Counted from the stretch's first letter, positions 34,944 through 46,732 are shown. The stretch is DNA of 64,000 bases from Thermococcus thioreducens (GCF_002214545.1 NZ_CP015105.1:558001-622000); one strand, 5' to 3'. The notes: generated by a model from the letters alone, not told the origin. Program-made: numbers and translations.

Positions 34944-37900
34944 TCAGCGCCTCCTCCAGAGGGCAACCAGGATCGCCAGAACCGCTATCAGTCCCGGGCC
35001 GCAGGTACCCCCAGCCTCAGTTTGGGACGGCTCTGGACTTGCGGAAGTGGTTGTGGGTTGAGCGGTCGGACTGGGGGAGTTGCTTTCGCTTGTTTCTGAT
35101 GTTTCTGACGGAGTCTGTCTTTGGGTGGTCGTTGGGGCTTCGGTTGATGTTGTTTCGGTCGGAGAGGAGGTAGGTTTGGTGGAGACCTCTATGGTTAGTC
35201 TCTTGACGTCCTCCCCTCCTGCGTCGTCCGTTACCGTCAGCGTTACAGTGTAGTTGCCGGCCTTCTCGAAGGCATGAACAGGCTCGGCCTCGCTTGATGT
35301 ACCTCCATCTCCAAAGTCCCAGCTCCAGCTTACCACTTCTCCATCCCTGTCGTGGGACTTGTCCGCAAAGCTTACCTCCTCCCCGGCTTTCGGCTCCCTC
35401 GGTAGGAATGTGAAGTCCGCGGTGGGCAGGTAGTTCCTTGGTTCAACGGTTATCTCCTTGGAGTAGGCATTCTTAAGGCCGCTCTCATCCTCGACCGTCA
35501 GCAGGACGGTGTATTTGCCCGGCTGAGAATAGGTATGCCTGGGGTTCCTCTCGGTCGAGGTGCTTCCGTCTCCGAAGTTCCAGTTCCAGCCTGCAACTTC
35601 TCCATCAGGGTCAGTGGAGCTGTCTATGAATCTTACCTCTTCACCGACCTTCAGCTCCGCTGGCGAGTAGCTGAAAAGCGCCATGGGCTTTTCGTTGTGT
35701 TGGACATTTATCGTTACACGGCATGTCGCGTTGGCCCCCCACGGATCGTAAACCCTCAGCGTTGCCTGGTAGGTTCCCTCTTCTGGATAGACACGAGTTA
35801 TCCTGGTGGCATTGCCTTCGCTCCTAAAGCCATCGCCGAAGTCCATCTCCCATCTTAAGCTTCCGTTTTCGGGGTCGGTTAGATGGAGCAAGAAGTCAGT
35901 TTTGAGGGGCATCTTCCCTGAATCCGGGGTCACCTCAATCGAGCACTCCGGGGGCTTGTTGAGGGCCTTAAATGCATTGTAGTTTATCTTGAAAAGACCG
36001 AGGTCAATGATTATTGGGCTGTTCTCCCTGTTTTCATAGTAAGAGCCCTTGCTCGGCACGTAGAAGTCGAGCACCAGATGCCCGTCCTCGCTGTCCGTGT
36101 AGATTACGCCGGTGACATTATACCACTTCTCTGAATCCTCGATGCGGCCATCATATGCCACCAAAACACTGGTCTCATCCGAGAACTTGACCTCGTGGGT
36201 GCTGACCTTTTCGTAGCCGTAATCCCCTCTGAAAGACCCTTCAAAACCAGCTATAACCCCGCTGCCAAGTGATGCTTTCACGCCTATGGAAATCCCGAGG
36301 CTGAAGGTGTTTGTGTTCTTCTTCCAGTTGAGCTGTTTCATGTACTGCTCATACGAGCTCCCCACCTTTCCGGCCTCAATTGTGAATACTCCAAGGACGT
36401 TGGAGGCATCGTAGTTCCTGAGCTCAGTTATTCTCGTTGGATACGTGTTGATGTCCCCTATTTCATGAAGGTTCGAGTCGTAGTTCACGAAGTGAACGTT
36501 GGGTGGCCCCTTGGGGATTGTAACCAGGATGTACTGCTGCTTTCCGTTTATGACCGCCAGTTCAGGGGGAGATATTATCGGGAACTCGTACACATCATAG
36601 TCAGTGCTCACGTAGAGGGCACCGTCGGCCATATCGGAGAGCATCCTGTAAGTTATGGTCGTCTCATAGGACTGACCTGTCTCCTTCTGTAGCTTATACC
36701 CAAGTGAGGTTTTTATGTTGAACTCCGTTGAAACAAGCCTACCAATTCCCTCCTTGTACTTTAGCTCTGCCGTCAGCTTAACATCGTGGGTGGCCTTAAC
36801 AGAGGCTATTGACGTCTGAGTCTGTTTGTTGATGAACTCCGAATAGAAAATACCCGTTTCGTTTATGACGTCGAAGTCAACCGGTGGGGCGTTGATAACC
36901 GCCAAGACCGTGTCCACCACATGGAGGGTTCCTCTGTTTGGAGGCCCAACGGCGATTGAGTCCCCGTTTATATCTCCGACGGCCAGACCAGCACCGTATG
37001 TGAACTCAGTCTTGAGGCCGTTCGGGCCGTTCAACAGGTCGCCGGCCATGTTATAGACCCTTACCCTTCCGTCCTGGGAGGCCCAGACTATCTCGTCAAC
37101 ACCATCGGCGTTGACGTCTCCCACCACCATCCTGCCACCCTTTTTAAAAGGAATCGCAAAATAGCTCAGCTCATTGAGACTGTACATCCCGTTGCGGTAC
37201 TCAATGCTGAAAATGTGGATTCCCCTCTTCGCACCTCCGTTGTCGTTGTCCTGTGTGGCAATAACTATCTCCTCCCTCCCGTCCAGGTTTACATCCCCCG
37301 CACTTACTTCGTCCCTTGGGGTGAGGTCAAAGTAGTCCTCCAGATCAAGGGAACCAACAAGACCCGGCGGTGAATTTGGCATTGGGAAATCATATATCCA
37401 CATCTTGTTTTTGTCGTGGTCCGCGAGTATGAACTCCTGACTCGTCGCTTCGTCGTCGATATCCGCCGCCACGATACTGTCTCCGTATTCAAAATCAAGA
37501 TTTCCCATGCTCTCTGAATGGAGTGAAAAACTACTACCGTAACCAAGGTAAATGAAATCGTTTCTGTCTGCAAAGAGTATTTTGTAGAAGGGTTCTCTCC
37601 CTTCAAAACCCAGTCTTATGCAGGCCAGATCATCGCCTTCTTCAAAACCGAAGTCCCATTTGAAAAGCTCGTTTCCATACATGTCGTAGTAGTACACCTT
37701 ATCCGTGCTCCTGTCGCCCTGGATTATCTCCGCCTTTCCGTCGCCGTTGACATCGCAGGCAATCAGCTCGTCCCACTTCTCATAGCCGGTGGGGAACTGC
37801 ATTACGTAGCCGCCAGTTTCATTCTCGTAGCCCCAGATGTAGTCTCCCCTATCACCTATGATGATCTCTTCGTTCGCTATCACCATTCCCCCGGAACCAT

Positions 37901-38000
37901 AGAGAAGGTCGGCCTCTCCAGCCTTCACTGAATGGGAGGGCACGGCAAGTAGGGAGATGATAAGAAATAACCAAACCAGAAGGGCAGTTCTTTTTTTCAT
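34944..38000 (-). CDS. Secreted FG-GAP/PKD repeat surface protein with CGP-CTERM anchor
   Basis: 1018 residues. A signal peptide (about 1-26) is followed by FG-GAP-like repeats with Ca-binding motifs (DVNGDGKAEII, DVNLDGREEIV, DVNADGVDEIV) to about 340, a 330-residue middle region of unknown fold, then three PKD domains (about 690-945; FGDG in each) and a Thr/Ser/Pro-rich linker. The last 19 residues start CGPGLIAV and end in RRR, a CGP-CTERM sorting signal; the Cys is probably lipid-modified after processing. It would be displayed on the cell surface, perhaps to bind polymers or other cells. The gene is transcribed alone with its own promoter. Confidence 0.9.
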   Translation of the reverse strand: MKKRTALLVWLFLIISLLAVPSHSVKAGEADLLYGSGGMVIANEEIIIGDRGDYIWGYENETGGYVMQFPTGYEKWDELIACDVNGDGKAEIIQGDRSTDKVYYYDMYGNELFKWDFGFEEGDDLACIRLGFEGREPFYKILFADRNDFIYLGYGSSFSLHSESMGNLDFEYGDSIVAADIDDEATSQEFILADHDKNKMWIYDFPMPNSPPGLVGSLDLEDYFDLTPRDEVSAGDVNLDGREEIVIATQDNDNGGAKRGIHIFSIEYRNGMYSLNELSYFAIPFKKGGRMVVGDVNADGVDEIVWASQDGRVRVYNMAGDLLNGPNGLKTEFTYGAGLAVGDINGDSIAVGPPNRGTLHVVDTVLAVINAPPVDFDVINETGIFYSEFINKQTQTSIASVKATHDVKLTAELKYKEGIGRLVSTEFNIKTSLGYKLQKETGQSYETTITYRMLSDMADGALYVSTDYDVYEFPIISPPELAVINGKQQYILVTIPKGPPNVHFVNYDSNLHEIGDINTYPTRITELRNYDASNVLGVFTIEAGKVGSSYEQYMKQLNWKKNTNTFSLGISIGVKASLGSGVIAGFEGSFRGDYGYEKVSTHEVKFSDETSVLVAYDGRIEDSEKWYNVTGVIYTDSEDGHLVLDFYVPSKGSYYENRENSPIIIDLGLFKINYNAFKALNKPPECSIEVTPDSGKMPLKTDFLLHLTDPENGSLRWEMDFGDGFRSEGNATRITRVYPEEGTYQATLRVYDPWGANATCRVTINVQHNEKPMALFSYSPAELKVGEEVRFIDSSTDPDGEVAGWNWNFGDGSTSTERNPRHTYSQPGKYTVLLTVEDESGLKNAYSKEITVEPRNYLPTADFTFLPREPKAGEEVSFADKSHDRDGEVVSWSWDFGDGGTSSEAEPVHAFEKAGNYTVTLTVTDDAGGEDVKRLTIEVSTKPTSSPTETTSTEAPTTTQRQTPSETSETSESNSPSPTAQPTTTSASPEPSQTEAGGTCGPGLIAVLAILVALWRRR

Positions 38001-38171
38001 AAATTCGCCCCCTTTCGATAGGAGTTTACAAAGACCTGCAAAAGAGCAGACCTAAGTAAACTCATGACACCATTGGACTTTGAAATATAAAAGGCTTTTC
38101 ACCCATTGTGTTACGATTCCCGGTTATAACTCTTGGGAGAGCTTTTTAAGTCCCCCTTCCTATGATGTAAC

Positions 38172-39116
38172 ATGCTCGAAGTGATTTTCCTCGGCACGGG
38201 CGGCATAATGCCCACCAGGGAGAGAAACGTCCCGGCCATAGCGCTCCGCTACAACGGTGAGATTATACTCTTCGACGTCGGGGAGGGCACTATGAGGCAG
38301 ATGAACACCGCTAAACTCAGCCCAATGAAGGTGGAAAAGATTTTCATCACCCACTTCCACGGCGACCACTACCTCGGTTTGGCTGCATTGATCCAGACGA
38401 TGAACCTGTGGGACAGGGAAAAGCCTCTCCACATCTACGGCCCCAAGTACACCTTTGAATTCGTCCAGCACTTCCTCAACAGCGGCTTCTTCAGGCCGGG
38501 CTTTAAGATACATGTTCATGAGCTGGGCGAGACGAGGCTGAAGTTCGGTGACTATGAAATCTGGAGCTTCAAGGTCGAACACGGGATTCCGGCCTTAGGC
38601 TACGTCTTCAAGGAGAAGGACAAAAGAGGAAAGTTTCTCCCTGAGAAGCTCGCCCAGTATGGTCTGAGCGAGGGGCCGATACTTGGGAAGCTTGAGCGTG
38701 AAGGTAAAATCGAGTGGAACGGGAAAACGATTTACCTTGAAGACGTCACCGGGCCGAGGAGGAAGGGCGTTAAGGTGGTCTACACCGGCGACACCGAGCC
38801 CACTGAAAGGGTCAGGCTCTTCGCCGAGAGGGCGGACCTTCTAATCCATGAGGCCACCTATCTGGATCCTGCCCATAGGGGCGACAGCTACCACTCAACG
38901 GTGGAGGAAGCTTGTGAGGTCGCTAAAACGGCCAAGGTTAAGCTCTTAGCGTTATTCCACAGGGCCTTCCGCTACACCTACGACGAATACCTGAGCGGGG
39001 CCTCACGGATATGCCGGGAGTTCGGGGTTAACTTCATAGTTCCGCGGGATTTTGACGTTTTAACCTTTAAATCGGGTAAATTCAACGTGAGAAACCTTCC
39101 GGAGGAGAGGGGATGA
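38172..39116 (+). CDS. rnz: Ribonuclease Z (tRNase Z)
   Basis: 314 residues of the metallo-beta-lactamase fold. THFHGDHYLG holds His61, His63, Asp65 and His66; the exosite region and YTGDTEPTE and LFHRAF complete the RNase Z pattern. It cleaves pre-tRNA at the 3' end of the acceptor stem. TATA GAGCTTTTTAAGTCC is about 25 bp before the ATG with no RBS, so the mRNA is probably leaderless. It overlaps traB by 4 bp. Confidence 0.95.
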   Translation: MLEVIFLGTGGIMPTRERNVPAIALRYNGEIILFDVGEGTMRQMNTAKLSPMKVEKIFITHFHGDHYLGLAALIQTMNLWDREKPLHIYGPKYTFEFVQHFLNSGFFRPGFKIHVHELGETRLKFGDYEIWSFKVEHGIPALGYVFKEKDKRGKFLPEKLAQYGLSEGPILGKLEREGKIEWNGKTIYLEDVTGPRRKGVKVVYTGDTEPTERVRLFAERADLLIHEATYLDPAHRGDSYHSTVEEACEVAKTAKVKLLALFHRAFRYTYDEYLSGASRICREFGVNFIVPRDFDVLTFKSGKFNVRNLPEERG

Positions 39117-39814
39117 GCTACCTTCGCTATGTCAGGGTCATAGGCACGATGCATGTTTCGCCGAAGAGCAGGGAGGAGGTAATCAGGACAATACTCAATG
39201 AGAGGCCTCATGCTGTTGCTATAGAGCTCGACAGAGCCCGCTTCCTGGCTATGAACGAGAACCGGCGGCTGACTTTGGAGGAATCACTGCGCTTCGGCAG
39301 GAGGGGGCTGATAAACTACGTCTTGGCCAAGGTCGAGGAGAAGCTCGGGGAGGAGTTCGGAATGAAGCCCGGCGAGGAGATGAAAGCCGCTATAAACACC
39401 GCCCAGAGGCTGGGTGTCCCGCTCTACCTCATAGACGAAGACATAAACCTCATACTCTCGAAGATTCTCGCCGCACCGGGGAGAGAGAAGCTCCTCATGG
39501 CTCTGGAGGCGCTTGGAATATTCCTGCCGGTTAAGTCCGGTGAAATGGCCGACCCGATGGCGGAGTACAGGGCCATGATGGTTCAGTTCCGGAGGAGATA
39601 CCCCTATCTCTACCGCGTCCTGGTTGAGGAGAGGAACGAGGTCATGGCGAGGAATTTGATCTCAATCGTGGAGAACCTTAAGCTCCGCGGGGTTAAGAGG
39701 CCGAAGGTCATAGCCGTTGTTGGTCTCGGCCACAAGCCGGGAATTGAGCACCTTCTCGACAGGGCCCGGGGAAGGGGATTCCTCTCGCCCTACTGGACTG
39801 AGGGGGTGGTATGA
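39113..39814 (+). CDS. TraB family protein
   Basis: 233 residues, of the TraB/PrgY-type family: VRVIGTMHVSPKSREEVIRTILNERPHAVAIELDRARF near the start and VVGLGHKPGIEHLL near the end. The family is distantly related to metal-dependent TIKI peptidases; its function in archaea is not known. No transmembrane helices are evident. It overlaps rnz upstream and a zinc-ribbon gene downstream by 4 bp each, so three proteins are translated in a coupled series. Confidence 0.87.
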   Translation: MSYLRYVRVIGTMHVSPKSREEVIRTILNERPHAVAIELDRARFLAMNENRRLTLEESLRFGRRGLINYVLAKVEEKLGEEFGMKPGEEMKAAINTAQRLGVPLYLIDEDINLILSKILAAPGREKLLMALEALGIFLPVKSGEMADPMAEYRAMMVQFRRRYPYLYRVLVEERNEVMARNLISIVENLKLRGVKRPKVIAVVGLGHKPGIEHLLDRARGRGFLSPYWTEGVV

Positions 39815-39990
39815 TGGAAAGGAGGCATCTGGTCTGCCCGCTCTGCGGGGGAACGGACTTTGATGTTGAGGAAGGCAAGATAGACAGCAAATGGGGGTTC
39901 ACCGCCCACAAGGTGAAGATAGTCATCTGCCGGAACTGCGGCTACGTAATGATGTTCTACAAGGGCAGAACCATCTGGGACTTCGACTGA
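39811..39990 (+). CDS. Small zinc-ribbon protein
   Basis: 59 residues, MMERRHLVCPLCGG...VICRNCGYVMMFYKG; Cys9, Cys12, Cys40 and Cys43 form a classic zinc ribbon. The ATG at 39811 overlaps the traB stop by 4 bp and follows GGGGGTGG; ATG 39814 is an alternative start. Similar small zinc ribbons are nucleic-acid or protein adaptors. No function can be assigned beyond zinc binding. Confidence 0.85.
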   Translation: MMERRHLVCPLCGGTDFDVEEGKIDSKWGFTAHKVKIVICRNCGYVMMFYKGRTIWDFD

Positions 39991-40038
39991 TTCGTTACTT
40001 TTATATTTGAAAGAGCCCCAGCATTCTTGGGGATCACC

Positions 40039-40218
40039 ATGAAGGACAGACTCGAAAAGATGCTCAACGTCAGGATTCTTGAAATCGAGGAGCTTGAGGA
40101 CAAGATAGTCGTTTACGTCCCGGAGGATCAGGTGAGGATAGCCGTTGGGAGCGGCGGCGCGGCCGTTAAGGCGGCAGAGCTCGTAATCGGTAAGAAGATT
40201 GAAGTGAAGGGCAGGTGA
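40039..40218 (+). CDS. Small single KH-domain protein
   Basis: 59 residues from ATG 40039. The stretch VPEDQVRIAVGSGGAAVKAAELVIGKKIEVKG is a KH domain of the NusA type, with GSGG in place of GxxG. It is probably an RNA-binding protein related to the C-terminal KH of archaeal NusA. It has a TATA-like TACTTTTATATTTGAAAG about 45 bp upstream, so it may be transcribed separately from the rnz string. Confidence 0.8.
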   Translation: MKDRLEKMLNVRILEIEELEDKIVVYVPEDQVRIAVGSGGAAVKAAELVIGKKIEVKGR

Positions 40219-40239
40219 ACCTCCCCGTGGGGCGTTCTG

Positions 40240-40851
40240 ATGAACTACGAACCCTGGCGCACTGTGAATAAACCCCGGAGTGCCGGAAGGAGGGAGATCG
40301 AAGACCTGCTGATTTCTTTTCTAGTCCTCACTCTGCTGTTTTCCAACTTTGATCCATACGCCCTCCCCTACTCCCTCATTGCGGTTCTGACGGCTTTCAT
40401 CTTCCATGAACTCGCCCACAGACAGGTTGCGCGGCACTACGGTTACAGGGCGTACTACAAACGCTGGGAGACGGGTATACTTCTCGCCCTCCTCCTTGGA
40501 CTGGCAACCCGGCTCCTTACAGGAACGGCGTGGATATTCGCCGCCCTCGGTGCCGTCCAGGTCTATGCCCCCTACGCCGTTGATTCCAGGGAGGCGTTTG
40601 GAAGGATAGCCCTCGCCGGCCCACTGACCAATATAGCCGTTGGTGTAGTTGCGCTGGTTCTTTTGAGAACCTTTCACCCGTTTACTACCCTCTGGTGGGT
40701 TTTTAGGACGACTGCAACCGTCAACCTGTGGCTGGCGTTCTTCAACCTGCTTCCGTTCCCACCGCTGGACGGCTCGAAGGTCGTCCGCTGGAACGCTGGA
40801 GCCTGGGCCGTATCCATCGGCATCGCATACCTCCTCTTCAGACTGGTGTAA
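40240..40851 (+). CDS. M50 family (site-2-like) membrane metalloprotease
   Basis: 203 residues with about six hydrophobic segments. The zinc motif HELAH is at 56-60, and LPFPPLDGSKVV (about 175) supplies the third ligand Asp of the NPxDG-type motif. Site-2-like proteases cut within membranes to release regulators; this short form lacks PDZ or CBS domains. It starts 21 bp after the KH gene. Its stop codon is part of the regulatory box of pgi. Confidence 0.85.
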   Translation: MNYEPWRTVNKPRSAGRREIEDLLISFLVLTLLFSNFDPYALPYSLIAVLTAFIFHELAHRQVARHYGYRAYYKRWETGILLALLLGLATRLLTGTAWIFAALGAVQVYAPYAVDSREAFGRIALAGPLTNIAVGVVALVLLRTFHPFTTLWWVFRTTATVNLWLAFFNLLPFPPLDGSKVVRWNAGAWAVSIGIAYLLFRLV

Positions 40852-40887
40852 CACTCCCGGTGATATAGAAGGGAAAGGTTAAATAGG
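40849..40887 (+). promoter_or_regulatory. pgi promoter with TGM box upstream of TATA
   Basis: TAACAC-TCCCG-GTGATA (40849-40865) matches the Thermococcales glycolytic motif TATCAC-N5-GTGATA at 11 of 12 positions. AAAGGTTAAATAGG (40874-40887) is the BRE/TATA, so the box lies just upstream of it, the arrangement linked to activation by TGR/TrmBL1 during gluconeogenesis. The box overlaps the stop codon of the M50 gene. Confidence 0.75.
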
Positions 40888-40917
40888 CCCACCCTCACTT
40901 TTATCACGGTGGTTCCC

Positions 40918-42922
<2,005 letters not shown>

Positions 42923-43002
42923 AACAAACCTTTTTATTTTGTGTTCCAAAATTTTTACGGGATTTCCTTTTCATCTTCGAAAATTATCACGGGGTGGTCG
43001 GT

Positions 43003-44184
43003 TTGCTTTTGGAGGCTCCGGTTTACAAGGAGCTGTTCGGGGCCGTTGAGATTTACGAAGTTCAGAAGGTCATCAAGCTGGACACGCAGACGCGGGACGT
43101 GGGGAGCTTTACCGTCACCAACGTGCCGAGGGAGGACATCTACGGCATACTTGAGGACATGGCCATAGTGGTTCCTATGAAAAACGAGAAGCTTCAGTTA
43201 GTGGACGGGGTTCTGAAAGCGATACCCCACCAGTGCCCGATAATAATAGTCTCCAACAGCAAGAGGGAGGGGCCAAATCTCTTCAAGCAGGAGGTTGACT
43301 TGGTCAAGCACTTCTACAACCTGACCCGGTCGCGCATAATAATGATCCATCAGAAGGACAGCGGTATTGCTGAGGCGTTCAGGGAGGCGGGATACACAGA
43401 GGTGCTCGATGAAAAAGGTGCCGTTAGGAGCGGCAAGGGGGAGGGAATGCTCATAGGGATACTCATTGCCAAGGCAGTTGGGGCCAAATACGTGGGCTTT
43501 GTTGATGCGGACAACTACATTCCCGGTTCGGTCAATGAGTACGTGAAGGACTACGCGGCTGGCTTTTTGATGAGCGAAAGCGAGTATGCAATGGTTCGTC
43601 TGAGCTGGAGGCACAAGCCAAAGGTCAGCACCAAGGGACTCTACTTCAAGAAGTGGGGACGCGTGAGTGAGATAACCAACAAGTATATGAACGCCCTCTT
43701 TGGCGTGGCAACCAATTTTGAGACCAACATCATAGTCACAGGGAACGCCGGGGAGCATGCGATGACACTGAAACTGGCTGAGATTATGCCGTTCTCCACA
43801 GGATACTCTATAGAGCCCTTCGAACTGGTGTACCTCTTCGAGACCTTCGGCAGATGGGGCAGAGACCCCCACACGGACGTCTATGACCAGGGAGTTGAGG
43901 TCTTCCAGATTGAGACCCTCAACCCACACCTCCATGAGGACAAGGGGAAGGAGCACGTCAGGGACATGATTCTGAGCTCCCTCGGGACGATTTATCACTC
44001 CGAGCTTGCCACAGAGGGCCTCAGGCGGAGAATCCTTCAAGAGCTACGTCTTCACGGCCTCATTGGCGAGAATGAAGAGCCGCCAAAACCCAGAACCATG
44101 CCCCCAATCGAGAACATAAACGCGAACCAATGGATGAAAATCCTCGAAGACAATGCCGAAACACTCCTGCGCTTTGAGGTGTGA
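43003..44184 (+). CDS. mpgS: Mannosyl-3-phosphoglycerate synthase
   Basis: 393 residues, started at TTG 43003 because the product then begins [10 protein letters not shown] as in P. horikoshii; GGTGGT lies before it. A GTG three codons upstream is the alternative. A GT-A fold enzyme (family 55) making mannosyl-3-phosphoglycerate from GDP-mannose and 3-phosphoglycerate. [25 protein letters not shown] and [12 protein letters not shown] (DxD-type metal site) are clear. First gene of the mannosylglycerate operon for heat and salt protection. Confidence 0.95.
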   Translation: MLLEAPVYKELFGAVEIYEVQKVIKLDTQTRDVGSFTVTNVPREDIYGILEDMAIVVPMKNEKLQLVDGVLKAIPHQCPIIIVSNSKREGPNLFKQEVDLVKHFYNLTRSRIIMIHQKDSGIAEAFREAGYTEVLDEKGAVRSGKGEGMLIGILIAKAVGAKYVGFVDADNYIPGSVNEYVKDYAAGFLMSESEYAMVRLSWRHKPKVSTKGLYFKKWGRVSEITNKYMNALFGVATNFETNIIVTGNAGEHAMTLKLAEIMPFSTGYSIEPFELVYLFETFGRWGRDPHTDVYDQGVEVFQIETLNPHLHEDKGKEHVRDMILSSLGTIYHSELATEGLRRRILQELRLHGLIGENEEPPKPRTMPPIENINANQWMKILEDNAETLLRFEV

Positions 44185-44186
44185 GG

Positions 44187-44918
44187 ATGAGGGTGATCTT
44201 CCTAGACCTCGACAGAACCCTGCTCGGTGACGACTACTCGCCTGAGCCGGCTGAGCCGATCCTCAAGTCCCTAATCAGCGCGGGCTTTGAGGTCGTGCTC
44301 AATTCATCGAAGACGCTCGCGGAACAGGAGTACTACAGGGGAGCCTGGGGGCTGGAAGGTCCATTCATAGTCGAGAACGGAAGTGCCATCGTAATTCCGG
44401 AGGACTACTTTCCCTTTGACGTTTCCGGAAGGAGACGGGGCGGGTACATCCTCATTGAACTTGGAGAGAAGTACAGCCGTATAAAACGCGTCCTTGATCC
44501 CCTGGCGCCCGAGTACGGCCTTAAGTACTACGGAAACTGCACGCTCGATGAGGTCATGGCATTTACAGGGTTGCCCGAGAATCTGGCGAGGCTTGCAATG
44601 AGGCGGGACTACAGCGAGACGATATTTGCATGGGAAAGGCCTGGTTTCGAGGATTTGCTTTCCGAGAGGGGCCTCAGGGTATCGCGGGGCAGCAGGTTCA
44701 TAGGTGTAACGGGGGGCACCGATAAGGGGCGCGCCGCCGTGGAACTGCTGAAGCTGTACTCCCGCCTTGAGAGGGTCGAAAGCTACGCCGTGGGTGATGG
44801 GGAGAACGATTTCCCTCTCCTTGACGTTGTCGACCATGCCTTCCTCGTTGGAACCCTCAGACATAGGGGGGCTAAAAATATAAGCTCGATCAACGAACTA
44901 CTGGAGGTGGTGTTATGA
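44187..44918 (+). CDS. mpgP: Mannosyl-3-phosphoglycerate phosphatase
   Basis: 243 residues of the HAD superfamily (Cof/MPGP subfamily). FLDLDRTLLGDD carries the nucleophile and acid Asp pair (DxD), LNSSKTLAEQEYY the Ser motif and VGDGENDFPLLDVVDHAFLVG the Mg-binding motif. It removes phosphate to give mannosylglycerate. I chose ATG 44187 (AGGTGTGAGG before it); a GTG at 44181 would overlap mpgS by 4 bp. manC overlaps its end by 4 bp. Confidence 0.94.
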   Translation: MRVIFLDLDRTLLGDDYSPEPAEPILKSLISAGFEVVLNSSKTLAEQEYYRGAWGLEGPFIVENGSAIVIPEDYFPFDVSGRRRGGYILIELGEKYSRIKRVLDPLAPEYGLKYYGNCTLDEVMAFTGLPENLARLAMRRDYSETIFAWERPGFEDLLSERGLRVSRGSRFIGVTGGTDKGRAAVELLKLYSRLERVESYAVGDGENDFPLLDVVDHAFLVGTLRHRGAKNISSINELLEVVL

Positions 44919-46297
44919 AGACTCTGATTCTAGCTGGAGGGAAGGGAACGAGGCTGTGGCCCCTCAGCAGAGAGCTGATGCCCAAACAGTTCATAAGGAT
45001 GTTCGATGAGTACTCTCTCTTTCAGAAGACCGTCCAGCGCGCCCTTACGTTTTCCAAACCGGACGAGATTTTTGTGGTCACCAACGATATGTATCGGTTC
45101 CGCGTTCTCGACGACCTTAGGGAGCTCGGCTTGGAGCTTCCGGAGAACAACATCCTCCTTGAGCCAAAAGGAAAGAACACCCTGCCGGCCATATTCTGGG
45201 GAATACAAAGAATCGAGGAGGCCTTTGGTGACTCGGTAGTGGCCGTGCTTCCCTCGGACCACTTGATAGACGCCAACGAGAACTATGTAAAAGCCTTTAG
45301 AAACGCGGAGAAGCTCGCCAGGGACTACCTTGTGACCTTTGGGGTAAAGCCGACCAAGCCGCACACCGGCTACGGGTACATAAAACCGGGGGAGAAGCTT
45401 GAGGGTGGATATCTTGTGGCGGAGTTCAAGGAGAAGCCCGACCTTGAAACGGCGAAGCGCTACGTTGAGAACGACTACTACTGGAACAGCGGAATGTTCA
45501 TGTTTGACACAGGGATTTTCACAGATGAGGTTAGGAAGCACGCCCTTAATGTCTACGAGGCCTTCGAAAAGGCCGAGAGCGTTGAGAAGGCCTACGAGCT
45601 CGTTCCGGAGCTGTCTGTTGACTACGGAGTCATGGAGAAGACGGACAGAGCGGCTGTTGTTCCCCTCAACGTCTACTGGAACGACCTGGGCAGCTTCGAC
45701 GCCATCTACGAGGTAATGGAGAAAGATGAGAGCGGGAACGCCGTCAAGGTCGGAGGCAGAAAGGGCTACCACATCGGTATTAACTCCCGCAACAACCTTG
45801 TGATGACGAGCCGCCTAACAGCGACCGTCGGGGTCGAGGATCTCATTATCATAGACACCGACGATGCCCTCCTCATAGCGCACCGCGGGGAAGGACAGAG
45901 GGTGAAGGAGGTCTACAAACGCCTTAAGGAGCTGAACGATGAGCGTGTGATGGTCCACCGAACGGCTTACAGGCCCTGGGGAAGCTACACCGTTCTGGAG
46001 GAGGGAGACCGCTACAAGATAAAGCGCCTGAGCGTCCTGCCGGGCAAGAAGCTCTCCCTTCAGATGCACTACCACCGCTCCGAGCATTGGGTGGTCGTCA
46101 GGGGCACCGCAAAGGTTCGCGTCGGGGAGAAGGAAATCCTCCTCCGGCCAGGCGAGAGCACGTTCATACCTGCCGGCGTTATCCACAGGCTTGAGAACCC
46201 AGGCAAGGTGGTTCTTGAGGTTATTGAGACCCAGATCGGGGAGTATCTAGATGAGGATGATATAGTTCGTTTTGAAGACGATTTTGGGAGGGAGTGA
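44915..46297 (+). CDS. manC: Bifunctional mannose-1-phosphate guanylyltransferase / mannose-6-phosphate isomerase
   Basis: 460 residues. The N-terminal nucleotidyltransferase has LILAGGKGTRLWPLSREL and PKQFIRMF, and ends near 340; the C-terminal cupin (about 345-455) has SLQMHYHRSEHWVVVRGTAKV and FIPAGVIHRLENPG. It turns fructose 6-phosphate to mannose 6-phosphate and mannose 1-phosphate to GDP-mannose, bracketing the ManB step. It overlaps mpgP by 4 bp. Confidence 0.95.
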   Translation: MKTLILAGGKGTRLWPLSRELMPKQFIRMFDEYSLFQKTVQRALTFSKPDEIFVVTNDMYRFRVLDDLRELGLELPENNILLEPKGKNTLPAIFWGIQRIEEAFGDSVVAVLPSDHLIDANENYVKAFRNAEKLARDYLVTFGVKPTKPHTGYGYIKPGEKLEGGYLVAEFKEKPDLETAKRYVENDYYWNSGMFMFDTGIFTDEVRKHALNVYEAFEKAESVEKAYELVPELSVDYGVMEKTDRAAVVPLNVYWNDLGSFDAIYEVMEKDESGNAVKVGGRKGYHIGINSRNNLVMTSRLTATVGVEDLIIIDTDDALLIAHRGEGQRVKEVYKRLKELNDERVMVHRTAYRPWGSYTVLEEGDRYKIKRLSVLPGKKLSLQMHYHRSEHWVVVRGTAKVRVGEKEILLRPGESTFIPAGVIHRLENPGKVVLEVIETQIGEYLDEDDIVRFEDDFGRE

Positions 46298-46299
46298 TG

Positions 46300-46722
46300 A
46301 TGGCTGAGGATGAGAAGGAGCAGAAGAAGGAGAGGGCCAAGAACTGCGGGGACGAATGGGAGCGGTTCAGCGGCTCCATATCTTCCCTTTCGCTCAACCT
46401 TCTGCCAACTCTGCTATTCGTGCTCATAATGTCCTACATAATTGTCGTTGGACTACAGAACGCGGATATAACCTTCACAGTCCAGGGGCAGGAGGTCACC
46501 ATAACCTATCCGCAGATAAACATACCCGTGGACTATTCGGCCATAAAGAATGCGGTGGTTTACCTGTTCGCCGCGATACTGGTAGGTATGCCCGTGCCCC
46601 TGCTCTCGGGCAGATGGAAGCCGCTGAAGATACTTGTCTCTCTGATTCAAGCTGGGGCGTTCGTCTACGGACTCTACATCTTCGTGATGATGGTAATCAA
46701 CTTTGCCAGTGCTCTAATGTGA
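46300..46722 (+). CDS. Small membrane protein in the mannosylglycerate operon
   Basis: 140 residues from ATG 46300 (GGGAGGG seven bases before; in-frame GTG and ATG at 46294 and 46297 are alternatives). A charged N-terminus (EDEKEQKKERAKNCGDEWERF) is followed by a helix (about 35-55), a short extracellular-looking loop with Thr/Val strands and two more helices. No family is recognised. It lies between manC and manB with no gap, so it is part of the operon; a role in export, osmosensing or enzyme docking is only a guess. Confidence 0.75.
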   Translation: MAEDEKEQKKERAKNCGDEWERFSGSISSLSLNLLPTLLFVLIMSYIIVVGLQNADITFTVQGQEVTITYPQINIPVDYSAIKNAVVYLFAAILVGMPVPLLSGRWKPLKILVSLIQAGAFVYGLYIFVMMVINFASALM

Positions 46723-46732
46723 GGTGGTTGCG

